From Plumapathes pennacea (taxonomy: Eukaryota > Cnidaria > Anthozoa > Antipatharia > Myriopathidae), in the NCBI GenBank assembly GCA_964036295.1, contig OZ038464.1:186001-250000 (forward strand): a DNA stretch of 64,000 bases, given 5' to 3'. Positions 11,061-22,958 of this stretch are shown here, one piece after another. A model generated the notes under the pieces. That model was not told the DNA's origin. It saw only the letters and a program-made list of their open reading frames with translations, and ran no database searches. How positions within the stretch are numbered: the first letter of the stretch is position 1; each line of letters opens with the position of its first letter. The position numbers were made by a program, and so were the translations under genes.

Positions 11061-12319
11061 TCCCTCCCATTCTTCTTTCTGTCTTTCTTTCTTTCTAATT
11101 CACCATTGTTTTTTCCACATCCTCTTCTATTTCGTTTCGTTATTATACTTCACAAGTTTCATCAAACAGTCATGTTTCAGTGTAGATCAATTTTATTCAT
11201 CATCAATTAAACTGAGCTTTTGAAATGACTACAGTTTGAATAACTGCTCTATTTGGGCCCAAGCCTATCGCTGGGATCTAACTATAGGCAAATAACTACA
11301 GCAATACCTTTATAACAGCCACCGCAGTACTGCTATGAACTGTTTAAGAGTTTACAGTACCACACATCAACTGCTTACGTGAAAAAACGTTTCAAATATC
11401 TCTAACACACTTATGACATCTGCATGGGAATTTAACTAATTCTCAAAATTACAAAATATGCCATCTGAAAGTCTGTCCAGCTTCAGTTCCTCAAAGCACT
11501 GGCCACAAGAAATAAATTGTATGTGTAATGAATGAATATGTATATAGCATCAATAATTTTTCAAGGGGCCTTCTGAGCCAATTCAATGTTTTTCTTTTTT
11601 TCTTTACATCTAGTGTAAACCAATGCAAAAATGTAATGTATCAATAGCAAAATAGGTAAACACCACTGAAAGGCCAAAATATAATAATCTTATCAAACAA
11701 GTCAGATGGAAATGGTTGCTAATTCCTCTTTCACCTTTCCCCAAAAATGTTGGATCAAGAATTTCAACATACAAAAGATCGTGGTTGAGATGAAACAACA
11801 AGCAATTCATTCAAAGTTTAAGTTTGTAACCTAACTTTCTTGAAAATAAAAACATTTTTTTCTGTTCAGTGGTTGAACAAAGTCTTTTTTCCTGAAAGTA
11901 TACAAAATTTGTAATGATTGAATGATTACTATATTGAATGATTTGTTAAACTTTGTCAAGACAACTAAAGCTGAATATTGGTGTTGTACACAAGAATGAA
12001 ATCACCAGCAACAAATAAGAAGTTAATAATTAAAGTATTTTAAAGTGTTAGTTGGAAAGTGTATATATTTTTTTCAGTGGGAATTCAATGGTTGTCAAAA
12101 ATAAGTCACTGAGCAGCAATTCTCAGAGCTGTATCCATGCAAAATGTAACTGGTTTCCAAAAGATCCAAGTGCTGATGGCATGAGCTTCCTTTCCTTTTG
12201 AGATTTGCCTTTCTAAAATGCCATTTCTTGCCGAATCTGGATTAAATCCGTGAAAAATGAAACTGTTGAATGTCTTGATCCACACCCTGGTGCTATGAAG
12301 TAAAGTTTACACCTTAATC
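11061..12319. other. Probable long 3' UTR or downstream flank of the LicD-like gene
   Basis: AT-rich, without coding resemblance. The nearest good minus-strand AATAAA is at 11192-11197, which would give a 3' UTR of about 1.6 kb; whether transcription reaches that far is unknown. Confidence 0.35.
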
Positions 12320-12324
12320 TACAA

Positions 12325-12785
12325 GACTAATCAAAGACAAACTTCTCCTTTCATTACATAGTCAGCTGTATGTAGTTCAGTATGGAGAGAATGGCAGGTG
12401 ATCTCTTGCTTGGGTCAAGACTGATCAGAGGAAAACTTCTCCTTTCAATACATAGTCAGCTGTATGAAGTTCAGTATGGAGAAAATGGTAGGTGATCTCT
12501 TGCTTGGGTTAAGAGTGATTAGAGACAAACTTCTCCTTTCAATACATAGTCAACTGTATGTAGTTCAGTATGGAGAAAATGGTACGTGATCTCTTGCTTG
12601 GGTTAAGAGTGATCAGAGACAAACTTCTCCTTTCAATATATAGTCAGCTGTATGAAGTTCAGTATGGAGAAAATTGTAGGTGATTACCCTTGTTTGGGTT
12701 CAAGTTGATCAGACTATCAATATTCTCCTAACATTATTTATAGCTTTTGTATAGAGTAAGCTGGAAGAGTTGGACCCTTGATAGA
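12325..12785 (+). repeat. Family B repeat with 94-bp tandem units (4 copies)
   Basis: ACTTCTCCTTTCA starts at 12341, 12435, 12529 and 12623, exactly 94 bp apart. Each unit carries TAGTTCAGTATGGAGAAAAT and GATCTCTTGCTTGGGTT. The right flank (GTTGATCAGACTATCA then TTCTCCT) matches the second locus at 35 kb, so this is a dispersed element, not a local expansion. It abuts the stop codon of the LicD-like gene. Confidence 0.85.
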
Positions 12786-12796
12786 AAATGACCAAA

Positions 12797-13498
12797 CTAT
12801 TTGTATGCTGAGCACTGTGTTGGTGGAATGACTCTCCACCAATCATTAGGATAAAGATATTTCTGAATTTCAATTCCTCCTCTTGGCACAGGCAGCTCAG
12901 AAGTTCCAAACCGTTCCTTGGGTAATGGCTGTTGGATCAGGGCAGCTGGGAATGTGTGATATTTGTTGTAGTTGAAAAACCCAATCCATGATTCATAACC
13001 ACTACGTTTCATCCAGTGACCCCATTTGTAAAAAACCATGAGATCTACTTTGAGAAACTGGTGTCCAGCTGATATTTGGAGAAGTCCACTGCGACGCCAC
13101 CAGTTTTTTACTGTGAGCCCTGCGTTTTCAAATGCGCTTATAAACTTTGAGAAGTCCATTTCAGACAGCTTTCCATCACCTAGTATTCCAATATCAACAT
13201 CATCGTCCCAAGGCAGTGGCCCACCCTTGCGAAGAACTCCAAATATTGAACCATAGCAGAGCCAGTGTTCTATTCCATGTTCCTCCAGAATTCTGTGTAC
13301 TTCATATGTTAAATTTAGAAGATGTGACAAGTTTGCATCGCTGAGGTTGTAGCATTTGCTCACGTCAGTAAATGGTCTGTTGCCAGTGTATTTGCTATAG
13401 TTCTGGACATTTAAAAGGAGGTACAATGTCACTAACGTTACCACAGCTACTATGAAGAGCTGGCATTTCCGACTGTATTCCCAAAAGCGGCATAACAT
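12797..13498 (-). CDS. LicD-family / fukutin-related type II membrane protein
   Basis: Single-exon ORF of 233 residues. Short basic N-terminus, then a hydrophobic anchor at about residues 13-30, then a lumenal domain with Asn-Leu-Ser/Thr sequons at 51, 56 and 62. The LicD nucleotidyltransferase-fold signature is complete: CYGSIFGVLRKGGPLPWDDD (81-100) followed by VDIGIL, with the acidic metal-binding cluster at 98-102. It ends with LYPNDWW, as in FKRP/LicD relatives. Family members transfer phospho-sugars or ribitol phosphate to glycans, fukutin and FKRP in the Golgi on dystroglycan; the substrate here is unknown. An AG directly upstream (TTGTCCCAG, minus strand) suggests the 5' UTR is spliced onto this exon. 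At 233 residues it is much shorter than human FKRP, closer to compact invertebrate LicD proteins. Confidence 0.85.
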   Translation of the reverse strand: MLCRFWEYSRKCQLFIVAVVTLVTLYLLLNVQNYSKYTGNRPFTDVSKCYNLSDANLSHLLNLTYEVHRILEEHGIEHWLCYGSIFGVLRKGGPLPWDDDVDIGILGDGKLSEMDFSKFISAFENAGLTVKNWWRRSGLLQISAGHQFLKVDLMVFYKWGHWMKRSGYESWIGFFNYNKYHTFPAALIQQPLPKERFGTSELPVPRGGIEIQKYLYPNDWWRVIPPTQCSAYK

Positions 13499-16400
13499 GG
13501 TTTGTCCAAGTCACCTGGGACAAAATGAATAAATAAACAAATATACAAGTATGTCCAAAATAAAGCATGATCAAGGGATAAGTTTATACAAGTAGCAGTA
13601 TGCAATAATTTGAGTTTGTTGTAAAAAAAAAGAAAAAAAAATCAAGAGGTGCGAGAAATTGCATGATCTCAATCCAAATGCAAGAATTCACAACAATGAA
13701 TATGGCAGCTTTGTCGTATTTGTGTGGGGCCATTGGCTACCTTCAGTCTTAGTCCATAAATTTCTGAAATAATAGTATTGTTGTGATAGGTAGTTCAATG
13801 TGGAGAAAATGGCTGGTGATCTTGGAAGAATTATTAGGGCCTGCATCTTGGAGTTTAAACGTTAAAAGTATGTACTTAGGTCGAGTCACAAGAAACCAAA
13901 CCCGACCACAGCTCACCGAGAACAGCTTAGCTATTTTACTGATTCTCGTTTTTGTTCTCGACAACTTGAAAATTCAACACGCCTTCCTCAAATGTAAAGC
14001 AAGCTGGCACCACAGTTTAGATATTTTCATTGAATTCTGCCGCGTTAATTTTTAATACTTTTGTGCAAAATTCGAATCGATATATGCGTGTTTTTTTGTT
14101 TGTTTACACCGAAGTGACCGCCCAAAAACTGACTTTAGGCTACTAATAGAATATAAAAAAGTAATCCAGGTCAATAAGGATTTAGAATAAAGAGGGATTC
14201 CCGTCCGGAAAAGCTGCAGTTCAGTTGCATGCGTTATGGGAAAGACCACAAAGCCGCCATCGCCGAAACGTCAAACCGAAAGTGAATAAATTTGAAAACT
14301 AATTCGTGTTTTCCGAGCGAATCGATTGCCCAGGGTACAGTAATCAACACGATAAGCTGCAATCCCAAAAAGGAAAACAGTTCGATCGACGAAAGCCAAC
14401 GCACGTCTGAACAATAGAAAGGGTATCGTTTATAATGTTGGTGCAGAAGTCAGTGTTGTGTTCAACACTTGTGGTCTATTGTTATCTATTGATATTAATC
14501 TTGTCGTGAAGTTGTGCACGTTTTTACGGCCAAATATGAAATATTCGGTAGTTGAGGATTTTAGACTGACTTCTAAACGTACTGAGCAATGTCACTTGAA
14601 ACTATATCCGCAGCCTTTTGATCCAAACTATGCATAAAGATGTATATTTTATGGATAATATGCGATCACTTTTAACTTTATGCTGCGGAGTTTCAAAGAG
14701 GTATTATAAAGCATGAACAGCTGAAATGCTTACCGGTTGAAGTGGTCAAATATTCGTGAAAGTAAAGAGCAGCTTACTTCGAGCCATTTCCGGGTGGCAC
14801 TCGAATACTCAAACCGTTTATTTCGTGCGGCGAGTCAATTGTCCCGAAAGGCTTTTCGTGCGCAATGGAATGGATGATGGACAGGAGGAATGAAGTGTTG
14901 GATGACCTCGCAGTTTCGCGCAGTAGTTTAGGGTTGTTTAGGCCTATTCATCCAAAACTGATATACTTAATTCTCTTAATCAGTTCCAAAAAAAAAAATG
15001 CATGAGCGAAAAAGGGAGAATCTATTTTCCATCTCATTCGACGCAGTTTTTGGCGGGCCACTTGACAGTCAAACGTATAAACACCCAGGCACAGAAACAG
15101 AGTATAGAGATTTACTTGACAGAGTTTAAAAGTACCCTGCGAACAGAACCTTGGTAGTGTGAAGGTGGACAAAGCGGCTTTCTAAAGTCGCGTTCATTTG
15201 AGACTATTCCAGAATAAGATGGCCGAACTATTATGCGTATACTCGTTTAATTTTCCAGAATATTCGGAATACCATTCCGTCTATCGGTTGCTCCTAGAGG
15301 CGGAATAGCTAGAACATTCCTTAATAATTACGTCATTTCTTCAAGAAAAAAAGGAGGTAGCGCCGTTTCGGACGCAAACAAAAAATTATCTTCAGCCACA
15401 AAGGGATTTTCTTGGGGCAGAGACGATACTCCGTTGCCAGTTGCGAAGTTTAAGGAGTGTGGAGTCTTTTTGTGTCAAAGACCGCAAGCTCGGTAAAATA
15501 ACCGTTTGTTTGGGAAATGGTGTCTGAACAGCACCAATTAGTTTTGCTCTTCGTTGTCATAACTACATTGTATCAATACTGTAACAATTTGATGTGAATT
15601 GACAGTGATCAGCTTTAATGTTCTCCTTTCAGTCTCTCGCCAGAGATATATCATACAGTATGGAGAAGCTGGTTTTTGATAGCTTGCCCAAATCTTACAG
15701 CATAACTGCTGCGAGCCCACACTGGATATTCTAACGAAAAAATGGTCTGAAACAGTCGAAAACTCGACGAGATACTATTGACTCGTGTCCAGTTCCGCGC
15801 GCTTGACGAGGGGGGGGGGGGGGGGGGGGGGGGGGGCGGTGCTTGTAAGCAAAAATTTACAAGACTCGGTTGTTTTGTTTTGCGACCACATCGGGTTAGT
15901 TGGCTCAATGGCCACCAAGTGCAATAACTCAGTTTGTTTGACTCCGTATTTTTTTACATTCCTTCACACACACTTCTTTGGGAAGAGCAAAACCACGTGC
16001 GAGCTACAGACGAATCGTGCGCATGTGCTCGTGTCTGCGTTTTAATCGGCCACCACCTGACATCTCGACAGACAACTCGCTATCTCGATTCAAGTGACAA
16101 AAATATTTTCGCTGCGTCGCCGGTGCTCCGCAGCAACAAAAGAATTACTTCACAAGCAAGCAAAATTGATGTACATATTAAAGTTTTCTTCAGACAAAGT
16201 CCAAATAAATGAACTTTTTAAACAAATGACTTACTTCTCAAATCAGCGTTAATTGGGTTTTTATACTTTCAAGTTTCTTGATGAAGTTAGTTTCGCTTGT
16301 TCAAAGTTGAATGAGTCAGGCTATTTAAAAATAAGCAATTTGATTTTATCATTAGTTGTTTTACTCTTCACACCGTGTTGGTTCGCCACTTTATTTCAAA

Positions 16401-16909
16401 TTGACTTGTATTTTTACCTTTGAATGACCGGCTTTGCGTCACTTTTTCATTTTGAACTAACTTCAATTAATTAAACTCATGGCGATTGTGTTGAACTTGT
16501 AAATTAAGTTGAAAAGCCGCTGGCAGCTACAGCAACTTAGAAAGCCCAGAAAGCCCAACAAAGAGGTCGAATGTTTAACAGTCGACAGTTTACTCGTTCA
16601 AGAGAATCATGTAGATCGAGTGCAAAGCTTTGTCACTGAATATAATTTGCCCCCATGTGTAGCGCTCAGCTGTGGAGGTACTTGTAGCTAATTACAAAAC
16701 TAAACTCGCAAACAACGCTAAATACACAAGGGACCAGTTCAATAGATGCGCTAAAAATTAGCATTTGTTATTACAAACAATTTAAGCTCCTTGAAAGTAC
16801 CTTTGTTTCGCGCGATTCCCTGTTGCGTGGTTGTCAAGCAGTTTTTTGCAAGGTCTATGACCTTGTCCCGGCACAATTGCGGAATTGTACAAGCAATGTT
16901 TACCTAGAC
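13499..16909. other. Non-coding region between LicD-like gene and the KIS-motif protein gene
   Basis: Includes the probable promoter and 5' UTR of the LicD-like gene, a fragment of family B near 13796-13825, a reverse partial family A copy (about 15605-15690), and a 27-base G run at 15810-15836. No protein-coding resemblance found. Confidence 0.5.
15810..15836 (+). repeat. Poly-G tract (27 G)
   Basis: Uninterrupted run of guanines. Length may be affected by assembly or polymerase slippage. Confidence 0.9.
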
Positions 16910-18592
16910 ATGGCTGGCAGATCCAAGGGGCTGGAAAAGTTCGACCGGAATGGGGTTGTCCAACATCGCAACCATGTGTGCGAAATAGCATTGAGAAAAA
17001 CAATTAATACTTTTCATAAAGAAGGCAAGATATTGGAAAAAGAACTGCGTGAGATATCGAAGGTTAGAGAGACTTTGCGACAAATCAGGGCGCCTTTGAG
17101 GAGGAAAGTATTTGAAGCGTCTTTATCAGATCAAGATGAGAACAACGATCACGAAAGGAAAAGTGGCCCGCAGTCATTACGGTGCCGAAAGATTAGCACA
17201 AATGCCACAACGAATGTGCGAACTTTTGAAGCTGGAAATGGTGACGAAACGGTCAACACGCAACGAAAATTGAACACAAACAACGAACATGAACGCGTGT
17301 ACAGAAGTAACACTTCCTTGTCCAGTTCGTCTGCAAGACGCAGAGAAGCGGTGTCGCAAAATTCCGTCCGTAAAGTGTCAAACAGACAGCCAAAACAAAG
17401 TGTTTGTTTACTACAAGCTCCAAAGCCTGAAGCGCTGGAAAATGTCAAACTCAGACGCCGTAAAATATCAGCTCCGGCTCACCTTGGAGTTGTATCTTCA
17501 AACGCTCCTCGAGTCTCTTCGCAGACAAGCTTCTTGCCGCCGATATCTCCGAATAATTCTGGAAACAGCCCGAGGAGTACTCGACGTACAGCCGAAGTGA
17601 TATCGACATGTGGAAGTGATGATGAAGACGATCGGAAGGCAAACCCGCGCTCATTCGGTGGTCCGAGTCGAGCTGAGTCGTTGCGGTATGCCCGAGATAT
17701 ACCTTTGACGACGGTTTCTCGAGGCCGAGGGATTATTGATCCAGAGGAGGAGAAGTCTCTGACGATGGAAGAGACTTTGCGCATCAAGGGAAAGTTCCGG
17801 CAGATTGGCCATTCTATTATTGCAACTGCGCTGTTAAAAGGATTGAGACAGAAAGGACAACTCACTTCTGAAGCGATCCACAATCTCCATAAACCGGTTT
17901 CGGTAAACAGTGAACAAAAGAAACAGAAAAAGGTGGAGAATGACGACGAAGACGAAACAGAAAACGAAATAAAGGAGTCAAACGAGAAACTATCAAAGTT
18001 CCGTGCTGTGGCTCGAAAAACCATCAATGTTAACCGTTTTATCGGTCCGCAGTCAGGGCGCGGAAGATCTCAATCAGATCCCTCGGATAAAAACACGGAG
18101 TCGTATCAAGTGGGTACGAAGAACGAGCAACTGAAATCAGCGACCCAGGCCGCGGTGGATCAAGGGAAAGCTGGCAGTGATTCTCGGAGAAACAGCGAAG
18201 AAAGAAGCGAAGTTGCGGATGAAAAAGAAGAAGAAGCTCGGGACTCTGTCAAAATCGCTGTTGGTAATCCGCTCATGAATGCGCACATCGCAAGAAGGCG
18301 CAAAATCAGTACAGCGGCGCAGGCAGTCACACCCAGCGATTTCCTCGCGCGAGCCAGAAGTGCAGCCAGTTCAGCGGATGTTAGCAGAGACCAGGCGCAT
18401 AACGGCGATGATGACCCAGTGATGGCGGAAAAGAGAGTGGCGCGAAACAGCAGGATTTCTATTGGATCTGCCGGTTTGAAGGCACAAACTGAAAACCAAG
18501 AGCGAGGTGGCGGATTAGACTCTAAACAAGCTCTCAATGCTGGTAGCGATGGAAGCGGAAAAACTGTCCGGTTTAAATTAGAAGCCTGGTAG
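16910..18592 (+). CDS. Uncharacterised charged protein with repeated R-R-K-I-S motifs
   Basis: One uninterrupted exon. I start at ATG 16910 (MAGRSKGLEKF, context GACATGG) giving 560 residues; the frame stays open upstream to 16823. The N-terminal 70 residues include a likely amphipathic helix (KILEKELREISKVRETLRQI). The remainder is low-complexity, rich in Ser, Arg, Lys, Glu and Asn, probably disordered, with one more ordered segment (EETLRIKGKFRQIGHSIIAT near residue 285). Near-identical basic motifs recur: CRKISTNA (about 92), RRRKISAPA (182) and RRRKISTAA (462), plus VRKVS and SRISIGS. These fit the R-R-x-S consensus of basophilic kinases such as PKA. I do not recognise the family and assign no function. 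Long ORF and coherent composition argue that it is real. Confidence 0.75.
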   Translation: MAGRSKGLEKFDRNGVVQHRNHVCEIALRKTINTFHKEGKILEKELREISKVRETLRQIRAPLRRKVFEASLSDQDENNDHERKSGPQSLRCRKISTNATTNVRTFEAGNGDETVNTQRKLNTNNEHERVYRSNTSLSSSSARRREAVSQNSVRKVSNRQPKQSVCLLQAPKPEALENVKLRRRKISAPAHLGVVSSNAPRVSSQTSFLPPISPNNSGNSPRSTRRTAEVISTCGSDDEDDRKANPRSFGGPSRAESLRYARDIPLTTVSRGRGIIDPEEEKSLTMEETLRIKGKFRQIGHSIIATALLKGLRQKGQLTSEAIHNLHKPVSVNSEQKKQKKVENDDEDETENEIKESNEKLSKFRAVARKTINVNRFIGPQSGRGRSQSDPSDKNTESYQVGTKNEQLKSATQAAVDQGKAGSDSRRNSEERSEVADEKEEEARDSVKIAVGNPLMNAHIARRRKISTAAQAVTPSDFLARARSAASSADVSRDQAHNGDDDPVMAEKRVARNSRISIGSAGLKAQTENQERGGGLDSKQALNAGSDGSGKTVRFKLEAW

Positions 18593-19379
18593 TGAAAATA
18601 CTTCTTGTTCAACTACATATACATTCTCTATTCAGAGTGCTATGTTTTGGCCAAATCCGTGTTTCTCGAAATGCGAAATAGAAACAAACAGGCCTCACCG
18701 GAGGCGTCACCGTGCCGAACAAATCCGACCTGAATCCGAAGATACGGTGATAAAGTTGAAAAGTTCTACCTCTTACAATAGGAGTGTGAGACTCAACTTT
18801 TATAAAAATATCATGTATATGCGAAAATATATTTGGCCTTCAAATTTGACCTCTAAGAATCATAAGCGGTTTTTTCTTTTCTTCATTTTTTGATTTGTCG
18901 CGCGCGGATTTTCTTACTATAGTGGACTTGATTTGTCGCACGCCGAAGAGAAGAAGTTTTTGTCGAGACACTAGTGCGCAAACTGCACATGCTCAGTCCT
19001 CTGCCGTCGGTATCGCGGGCGCCGAAACACGGACGGCTGGGGAGTATGCGCTTAGTGCACAGCGACGTGAGTCACTAAAGTGAGTGACTTTGCGAGAAAT
19101 TCTATGCTTTTGCTGACAGGCTTTATATATCCATGTAGATATTTAACAGTAAATCGACGCACTAATATGAGACCGTAGGCCATCAATTCATATCACTTTA
19201 ATACTTGAAAGTTTTTACACGAAAAGTAGTTGTTGCATATACCATTAAAACTGTAGTAAACTTTGTGCTGTTACCCTGTTATAAGGTTTTACTGTAGTTT
19301 ATTTGCCTATAGATAGATTCCAGCTATTTATACTAAAAATCCATTAAGTTGGTCAAGGTTGTTTTGCGGCCGTTCCCCA
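18593..19379. other. 3' flank and intergenic DNA
   Basis: AT-rich sequence without coding resemblance; no clear AATAAA close to the stop at 18592. Confidence 0.4.
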
Positions 19380-19388
19380 TGTGTATCC

Positions 19389-19822
19389 CCCGGGGGGGGG
19401 GGGGGGGGGTACTCAAAGGACTTTTGTACGGGGAGGCTCCGCCCGGACTGTCAACCCCTTACCCTTTAAAATACCATCCCGGGGGCAAAATTGGGACCCT
19501 TTTATATACCTCCAGTACAAATGCACCCCCTTTTTATGGGTCCGGCAGACGATTCCACGGCGGGGTGCTTCCCTCTTTTAACAAGGCGGAGTTTCCGGTC
19601 TTCCACCGTTTTTTTTCCCCGGTTTTTCCTGGCGTTTTTTGTACCCCTTTAAAATACCAAAATTATTTCCTCACTCCACCCTTTTTATTGACCCTTTAAA
19701 ATACCTAAAAAACGTCATTTTCCTATACCCCTTTTTTATACCTCGATCGTAAAAATACACCCCTTTCGGGCGGAGCCTCCCCGTATAGCCGATCATAGGG
19801 AGTACCCCCCCCCCCCCCCGGG
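19389..19822. mobile_element. Mutator-like MITE with poly-G terminal inverted repeats
   Basis: Bounded by a 9-bp direct repeat TGTGTATCC (19380-19388 and 19823-19831). Ends are inverted: CCC then an 18-base G run then TACTC at left, GAGTACC-type C run then GGG at right. CGGGGAGGCTCCGCCCG near the left end is mirrored by CGGGCGGAGCCTCCCCG near the right. The interior repeats CCTTTAAAATACC. A 9-bp duplication is typical of Mutator-like transposition. It ends 69 bp before the HSDL1 start codon. Confidence 0.8.
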
Positions 19823-19900
19823 TGTGTATCCCACCATTTCGTAAGGAACGCCTGATGCATTTTGTTAGGCCAGCCGCGCGGGAGACTGAAACCAAGCGTA

Positions 19901-22900
19901 ATGGAGGAAGTGCGACGGTTCTTGTCGGATGAGCTAAAGTTAGCGTTTTCAAGCCCCAGAAACCTTTTTTCCATCATCGGTAGGTCTATGCATAGTGCTG
20001 TAGGTGTGATTGAAGAGGTTCAAGAAGGCAAAGAGCTCATGATGCCGCTCATGATCAAATTCAAGGCCGGCATTTTAAACAACATGCTGCTGAAATAGGC
20101 CAAAAGGATTGATGAGAATTTTCTGTGTTTGGGGCGTATCATGTACAGTGTGCTTTATTAATTTCTTTTTTAATTTTTGTATTTTTTTGCAGGTGCCATT
20201 TTTGCAGCCAAAGCGTTTATTGGAGTTGGGTTTTCGGTCATAAACTCTGTCAGAGTATACTTCTTATCTCGCCTGTTGCTTGGCCGGAAGTTTGAGTCTA
20301 AGTTTGGTGGTGAATGGGCAGGTAATTTTTTGTTTTATGTTTTGCATTCCAAACATTTTTTATTTGATAAATAAATGTAAGTATATATTAAGGCTAATGA
20401 TGTGGCTTATACCACAGTTATTACTGGGGCTTCTGATGGTATCGGAAAGGCTTTTGCTCGAGAGGTAAGGTTAACTAGTTATTTTGTACAAAATTGTATA
20501 ACCATACTGAGCAACGAAAGAAATGTTAGGTTTCAATACATTTTAGCAAAAAATAAAATAAAATAAAATAAATCACAAATGGCAGAAATCACACTCAATG
20601 TTCACTGAAGTTTTATTGAAAATGATTAAAATATTTGACTAATTAACTTTTGTAACATGATACACTTTCCAGTCAACATGCCATTATACCAAAAAGCTGA
20701 TACCATACTACAAGAAACCCAGCTTCACTGCACATAACCACATCACATGCATTGACAAAGTATTTTAGTTTTATTGTGGGGAACATACAATTTCATTCCT
20801 TACTGTATTTTTATTTTTTCAGTTGGCTAAATACGGAATGAACATTGTACTGATTAGCCGATCACTGGAAAAACTTGAAAAAGTTGCAAAAGATATTGGT
20901 ATGTTCTGCACATATTTTTTATTTCCTTTATTGATTTTTTTGGAATGCTCAATGAGGTCTATGCAACCCTACAGTAAGCGGTGGAACGTCCTGTATTTAT
21001 ACTATTCCAGTATACCTAAAGGGTTAGAGCCATTTTTGGATGACTGTCGAAAACCAAAACCAAAACTGCATTATTACTTTCAAAATTCATCCAAAAACTG
21101 CTCAAGAGAACATGTGTCTTGTTAAAAAAATAGCATTAATCTCCTCTGTGTTTAGAGGCAGACTTTAAAGTCAAGACTTGCGTTCTTGCTGTGGACTTTA
21201 GCAAGCAAGACAAAGAGATTTATGAAAAGGTAGCAGAATGTATCAAGCACTACAGGATTGGTGTCCTTGGTGGGTATATTTTGCTTTCCAAAAATAAGTT
21301 GTGCTTTATATTTTATTTTGTAAATGCTAGTTGCTGTGAGAACTGTGTTGTTGCCAAACTTTTATCATAATGCAAGCTGATCATCTTCACTGTGGTTGAG
21401 TTGATGTCCACATATTATGTATAATTATCTCCATTCATAAATATGTCAGAAAGACTTTGTGTAACCCACCATGGTCTTTTTCCTTCCTTCCTTCCTTCCT
21501 GTCTGATCTGTCTGTTTTGTTCTTTTCAGTGAATAATGTTGGAGTCATGTATGATTATCCACAATATTTCCTTGATGTCCCAGAAAAGGTATTACATCAT
21601 CAGCTCAACATTATTTGAAAATGACAACAACAACAGCAAACAAACAAACAAACTGTATTGACCTAATTCATTTGGTAATTTTTGTGTTTACTTTGAATCA
21701 ATTCAGAGACTCTGGGAGCTGGTTAACATCAATATTGCCACAACTTTAATGGTATGTTTATGTACTGTTTGTGTGAGTTATTAGTTTCTTTTCACATGCA
21801 ATATTCTAAAGGAATGCATTTTATCATTTGTAGATGACCTATTTGATCCTGCCCCAGATGGTTTCCAGGTTTGTCTGATGCAATATTAACTTGTAATGTG
21901 GCTTGTTAAGCTTGTGATGAATAAGACAATATTATGAGCCCTGCCTATTACACATTTCCTGGTGAACAAAAAGAAATTTAGGGGAGTATCCCCCTGGGCC
22001 ACCAATCACATGACTCTGTATAAACTTGTGATTAACATACCATAGAAGCTCAAGGAATGTTTAAGAGATTTATTTATATTTTGTGCAGGAAGTGTGGAGC
22101 AGTAATCAACATGTCATCCAGTGCCGCTGAATTTCCAACACCACAGATGACTGTTTACTCTGCCACTAAGGTAACTATGATGGAGAGCTAATATCCCATT
22201 CAATGTCTGTCTGTGTGTCTGATGTAATGTCCATCTAATAATTCTGTGTCTATTTCATGTCATGTGCTCTCCTTCTTTTGCAGGACTTTGTGGATCATTT
22301 TTCCCGTGCTCTTGCACACGAGTACTCCAAGGATGGCATCACAGTCCAGGTTTGATCTCAGTTTTAAGTTCCTTCATGGCAGACATGACCCTGATGAATA
22401 TTCAGCAAGCCACATAAAGTTACAACAAAAGGTCTTCAAAATTTTCACATCTCCTCTCCCACCCCTCCCCCTGGGTGACTTGTAATCATTCTGACAAATA
22501 CAATCCCCTTCCTACCCCTGTCACTTTTGCTCTTAGCCTCCCAAAAAGTAGGTACATTTCTGTGCCCCTCTTTGGTAGAGGTATGGTAAATATTTAGCTC
22601 AACAGTACTGGAAGTGTTTCATGAGATTGACATTTCAAGTGTTTCTTTCTTTTCTTTTACTTTTTTTTATATTTTTTATAGTCCTTGAGGCCATACTATG
22701 TTTCTACTGCCATGACACACCATACCAAGCCAAACCTGGCCGTCCCCTCCCCTGAGACATTTGTGTGTAGTGCACTTCCAACCCTTGCCACTTCAAATAG
22801 GAACTGTGGCTACTGGTCACATGCACTCCAGGTAAGGACTGCTGATTACAATGTTCACATTGAGGCAAGATGAGCTGTAGATATGACTCCACTAGTACAG

Positions 22901-22922
22901 ATAGTTATAGAGGGTCTGAGAT

Positions 22923-22958
<36 letters not shown>

